Part shown: positions 60,833 through 64,000 of the stretch, piece by piece
Numbering within the stretch: the first letter of the stretch is position 1
Layout of the letters: each line of letters opens with the position of its first letter
NCBI GenBank assembly: GCA_963809715.1
Contig: CAWEKO010000003.1
Coordinates: 620,001-684,000, forward strand
Source of the DNA: Bog-473 sp963809715
GTDB lineage: Bacteria; Actinomycetota; Acidimicrobiia; Acidimicrobiales; RAAP-2
DNA: 64,000 nt
Reading direction: 5' to 3'
Translations under genes and position numbers: made by a program
Notes under the pieces: model-generated
What the model was told of the DNA's origin: nothing
What the model saw: only the letters and a program-made list of their open reading frames with translations
The model's database searches: none

Positions 60833-61552
60833 CTACCGGAGAGGGGCGATCGCTCGAGGAGCGCCCTCGGGGGCGCGTACCCGTCGCAGCACCCTCAGGC
60901 TGCCACAGGCGCCGTCATCCACGAACTCGTCCGAGTCCAATGCAGCGCAATAGAGCTCGTATGGCGGGCGGCCCCCGTCGGCCGGGTCGGGGAACACGTC
61001 GTGGATGGCCAGCCAGCCGCCGAGGGCGACGTGGGGCGACCATCCCCGAAAGTCCGCCCAGGCCGGGTCCTCACCGTGGCCGCCGTCGATGAAGCAGAAC
61101 GACAGTGGACGGTCCCAGCGCGCCGCCATGGTGGGGGAATCTCCCACGATGCCGACCACTGACGCCTCGAGCCCGGTCTCAGAAATGGTGCGACGCCAGT
61201 GGAGCAGCGTGTCGATCCGCCCGGCGGCGGGGTCGATCAGATCGGCCTCGTGGTACTCCCACCCGGGTTGGTTCTCCTCCGAACCCCTGTGGTGGTCGAT
61301 GGAGAGCACCACGGCTCCCGTGGCTTCGGCCGCCGCGCCGAGATAGACGGTGGACTTGCCACACCAGGCACCGATCTCGACGAAGGTGGGCGGCGCCGCT
61401 CCGGGCACCCTCGCCTCTCCCGCTCGGAGGGCGGCTTCATGAAGCGCCTCGCCCTCGTCGTCGGGCATGAAACCGCGGGTGCGGCGCGCGGCCTCGAGCA
61501 GCGACCTGGTTCGCTGGATCGCGTCCTGGCGCCGTGCGGGGACCTCTGCCAT
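60833..61552 (-). CDS. Class I SAM-dependent methyltransferase (Methyltransf_24-like)
   Basis: A 239-residue methyltransferase: FVEIGAWCGKSTVYLGAAA for SAM binding, VVLSIDHHRGSEEN for the second strand and SFCFIDGGHGEDP with the catalytic-type Asp/His. These fit the cephalosporin-hydroxylase-like or Methyltransf_24 group, acting on hydroxyl groups of sugars or phenols. It faces the toroid gene, 12 bp between stops, and overlaps the aminopeptidase stop upstream by one base (TGATG). An ATG at 61552 is chosen over the TTG three bases earlier. Confidence 0.9.
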   Translation of the reverse strand: MAEVPARRQDAIQRTRSLLEAARRTRGFMPDDEGEALHEAALRAGEARVPGAAPPTFVEIGAWCGKSTVYLGAAAEATGAVVLSIDHHRGSEENQPGWEYHEADLIDPAAGRIDTLLHWRRTISETGLEASVVGIVGDSPTMAARWDRPLSFCFIDGGHGEDPAWADFRGWSPHVALGGWLAIHDVFPDPADGGRPPYELYCAALDSDEFVDDGACGSLRVLRRVRAPEGAPRAIAPLR

Positions 61553-64000
61553 CAAGAGGTGCGGAGCGCGCCCAGCGAGTCCGCCAGGTGCGGGCGCTCG
61601 CGTGCGGCGAAGGCGACGTTCACCCGAAGTCGCTCAATCGACTGGTTCACCCGGCGCGGCCCCGACGCCAGCGGATGGGCGTCGAGGAAGGCGATCGCGT
61701 TCTCGGCGAACTCCGCGTCGGCGCACAAGACCGGAATCGACTCGAGGATGCGTGGCGGCGCGTTCTTCGGGAACCGCTCGAGGATCTGGTCCCAGGTCTC
61801 GGTCATCCGGGTCCACACCGCCTGGCACCCGACCGGGTTGACCAGGAGCGAACCGAGAACGGCAAAGCCGTTTTGGCTGCGCACCTCCGTCATGGCGAGA
61901 TCGAACGTGCGCATGCAGAGATCCACATCGGGGAAGATGGCAAGGGCTCCGAGGGAGCGCATCTCCTCCTGCGGTGTCTGCGCAGCCTGGTAGCGGGCGA
62001 GCAGGGCGTCGTAGTCACCGTCGCGCAGCAGCTGGGCCACCACGGCCAGCGTGGCCGCCTCGATGTCGGGCGAGATGGGGGCGCCGGATCCGCCGCCGAT
62101 GGGCGAGTCATCGAAGCGCCGCGCGGCCTCGGTTCGAACCGCCTCGTCGGCACCGATGGTCCCGAGGAGGTTGATGGCCAGGGCCCTAAGGGTGGGCGTG
62201 CGATCGCCGTCGTCGGGTAGGGCGTCGAAGCCGAGGTGGGCGTGGCTGGGACCGAACAGTGCCGCTACCGCGTCGTGCAACGCCGGCCGCTGGTCCTCGA
62301 ACGCGATGCGATTGCTCAAGAGCAGGGCGGCCGACACCGACATCCAGGGCACCGGGTCGGGCTCGAGTCCGAGGTGTGACGCCAGCAGCAGGAACTCGCG
62401 CAGGCCCGAATGCCCAGCCAGTGTCGTGGCCCAGGTATCTGCAATGAACTCCGCCCGCTCGAGTGCGGTCAGCTCGGGCAGGTGCTCGGCCAGGGCCAGA
62501 CGGTGACCGGTCTCGTATCCGACGCGGAAGACGCCCCAGCCACCCGCGTTGACCACGGCCAGACCCTGGCCGGCCTCGGGCAGAGTTGTGGGCTCGTCGA
62601 GGATGAGGTTGCGGGTCGGAGCGCCCGGCCGTCCCTGCGCCGGAAGGGCCCGCACGGCGACCGGGACCTTCCATGAGGTCCCGATGGATGATGTGGTGCC
62701 CGGTGGCACAGGCCCCAGTGCGAAGGGCTGCTGACGCAGGGCGTCACCCTGCAGGGAGAGCAGCGGGTGGCCTCCTTGGAGGATGAAGGTGTTCATCACG
62801 TCGCGCACCGGTGCGCCACTGGCATCCTCGAGCGCGTCCCACAGATCGGTCGTCACAGTGTTGCCGTACGCATGTGCCTTCAAATAGGCACGCACGCCGT
62901 CGCGGAAAACATCGGCACCGATGTGCTGCTCGAGCATGCGGAGCACGCTGGCGCCCTTCTCGTAGGTGAGGAGGTCGAACATCCCTTCCGCCTCTTTGGG
63001 CGGACCCACGGGGTATTCGATAGGTCGGGTTGAGTGCACGGCATCGATGGCGAGTGCTGCCTCGCGGGAGGGCGCGAAGCCGACCCAGCGGTCCCACGAC
63101 GGGCGGAATGAATCGACACAAAGCATCTCCATGAACGTGGCGAACGCCTCGTTCAGCCAGATTCCCTCCCACCAGCCCATCGTGACGAGGTCGCCGAACC
63201 ACATGTGCGCCAGTTCGTGTGAGATGACGTCGGCCACCCGCTCCAGCTCGGTTCTCGATGCCTCGTCAGGGTTCACGAGCAATGCAGTGTCGCGGAAGGT
63301 GATGCAGCCCAGGTTCTCCATAGCGCCCGCCGCGAAGTCGGGGATAGCGACGAGGTCGACCTTCTCACCGGGGTAGGGGATGGCGAAGTATTCGGTGAAG
63401 AAGCGCAGGGCGAATGCGCCGACCTCGAGCGCATACGTTCCCAGCGAACTCTTGCCGGGCGTCGTCACGACGCGTAGCGGCACGCCGTCCACGTCGATCG
63501 TCTCTGTCGACTCGAGCTGGCCTATCACGAATGCCACGAGATACGTGGACATCTTCATGGTGGGGGAGAAACGGATCCGGCGTTTGTCGCCTATGAGCTC
63601 GTTGGCGACGACGGGGGAGTTGGAGATGGCCTCGACGTCGGCGTCGACGGTGAGGGTGACGTCGAACACGGCTTTGCGGTCGGGCTCGTCGAAGCAAGGA
63701 AAGGCACGCCGGGCATCCACCGACTCGAACTGCGTCGTCGCCATGGTCCGGATCTCACCGTCGGGATCGGTGTAGGTCGAGCGGTAGAATCCACGAAGCT
63801 TGTCGTTCAGTGTTCCTGAGAAGCGGCATGTGATTAGACATGGCCCGGGTGGGAGCGCGGTCGAGGTCCGGAACGACACTTGTTCGAGATCGTCGTCGAA
63901 GTGAACTGCGCAGGCCAACGTCTCGCCATCAGCAGTCCGTATCTCGACGTCGCTCACGACAAGCTCGGCGGCGTTCATCACCACGACGTCGATCGGTTCG
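61552..64000 (-). CDS. pepN: M1 family aminopeptidase N, N-terminus cut by window edge
   Basis: At least 815 residues of a zinc aminopeptidase in the ERAP/PepN-like M1 family that trims N-terminal residues from peptides. The substrate-anchoring GAMEN lies in FAAGAMENLGCITF, the zinc site is SHELAHMWFGDLVTM followed after 18 residues by NEAF, and a C-terminal ERAP1-like helical domain follows. The frame stays open to the window end (EPIDVVVMNAAELVV), so the true start lies beyond 64000; an internal GTG at 63984 is not the start. Its stop overlaps the methyltransferase ATG (TGATG), so the two may be co-transcribed. Confidence 0.95.
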   Translation of the reverse strand, partial: EPIDVVVMNAAELVVSDVEIRTADGETLACAVHFDDDLEQVSFRTSTALPPGPCLITCRFSGTLNDKLRGFYRSTYTDPDGEIRTMATTQFESVDARRAFPCFDEPDRKAVFDVTLTVDADVEAISNSPVVANELIGDKRRIRFSPTMKMSTYLVAFVIGQLESTETIDVDGVPLRVVTTPGKSSLGTYALEVGAFALRFFTEYFAIPYPGEKVDLVAIPDFAAGAMENLGCITFRDTALLVNPDEASRTELERVADVISHELAHMWFGDLVTMGWWEGIWLNEAFATFMEMLCVDSFRPSWDRWVGFAPSREAALAIDAVHSTRPIEYPVGPPKEAEGMFDLLTYEKGASVLRMLEQHIGADVFRDGVRAYLKAHAYGNTVTTDLWDALEDASGAPVRDVMNTFILQGGHPLLSLQGDALRQQPFALGPVPPGTTSSIGTSWKVPVAVRALPAQGRPGAPTRNLILDEPTTLPEAGQGLAVVNAGGWGVFRVGYETGHRLALAEHLPELTALERAEFIADTWATTLAGHSGLREFLLLASHLGLEPDPVPWMSVSAALLLSNRIAFEDQRPALHDAVAALFGPSHAHLGFDALPDDGDRTPTLRALAINLLGTIGADEAVRTEAARRFDDSPIGGGSGAPISPDIEAATLAVVAQLLRDGDYDALLARYQAAQTPQEEMRSLGALAIFPDVDLCMRTFDLAMTEVRSQNGFAVLGSLLVNPVGCQAVWTRMTETWDQILERFPKNAPPRILESIPVLCADAEFAENAIAFLDAHPLASGPRRVNQSIERLRVNVAFAARERPHLADSLGALRTS

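Noticed and set aside
1..64000. CRISPR arrays, prophage structural genes or rRNA
   Set aside because: No regular spaced repeats, phage structural proteins or rRNA landmarks were seen.

Overview
The window is a high-GC chromosome segment of an actinobacterium, most likely class Acidimicrobiia. The signs are three luciferase-like (F420/flavin type) oxidoreductases, a mycothiol-type PIG-L deacetylase, a fused biotin carboxylase/carrier subunit, many GTG starts and 4-bp stop/start overlaps. A secreted protein also carries the 'DGGVFSFG' tandem repeat that I associate with Acidimicrobiia. The taxonomic call is inference.

Layout. 0-3.9 kb: end of a monooxygenase-like gene, an M20 amidohydrolase and the biotin-dependent carboxylase alpha subunit, divergent from a biotin ligase. 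3.9-10.8 kb: a tight seven-gene operon for dTDP-rhamnose and UDP-sugar synthesis, two GT2 glycosyltransferases and a membrane-anchored protein with two retropepsin lobes; its dTDP-dehydrorhamnose reductase has a one-base frameshift. 10.8-27.7 kb: lipid and aldehyde catabolism (SDRs, LLM oxidoreductases, quinone oxidoreductase, acyl-CoA synthetase, aldehyde dehydrogenase, a nucleotidyltransferase/KAS III/thiolase/LLM operon, thioesterase), Tag glycosylase, threonine aldolase and PIG-L deacetylase. 28-30.8 kb: ECF sigma/anti-sigma pair and adenosylhomocysteinase.

30.8-36.2 kb is accessory and decayed: a membrane protein gene broken by three frame changes, then tRNA-Arg(CCU), then an IS3-type OrfA remnant just downstream of the tRNA, a GH43-like secreted hydrolase, a second internally deleted OrfA remnant and the tandem-repeat secreted protein. 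This looks like an old insertion at the tRNA. 36.2-42.4 kb is sparse: a CtpE-like P-type ATPase, an unrecognised secreted protein behind direct repeats, a poly-gamma-glutamate hydrolase-like protein and a YceI protein.

42.6-46.0 kb is an overlapping five-gene redox operon: a small Ser/Thr-rich membrane protein, ApbE flavin transferase, a four-helix haem-type membrane protein, a NuoF-like flavin/Fe-S protein and a 3Fe-4S-type ferredoxin. It looks like a route moving NAD(P)H electrons across the membrane to an exported flavin. 46-64 kb: GNAT, a putative RHH-type regulator behind three 8-bp repeats, AhpD-like protein, YihY, cytochrome P450, secernin-like peptidase, HdeD, FAH-family enzyme, NifU-type scaffold, acyl-CoA dehydrogenase, an MgtE-N/CBS plus NRAMP-related transporter pair, a glycosyltransferase/methyltransferase/toroid-protein/methyltransferase cluster, and an M1 aminopeptidase that runs off the right edge.

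No CRISPR array, rRNA, prophage or intact insertion sequence was seen. Single-base frame breaks occur in several otherwise well-conserved genes, so some may be assembly errors.
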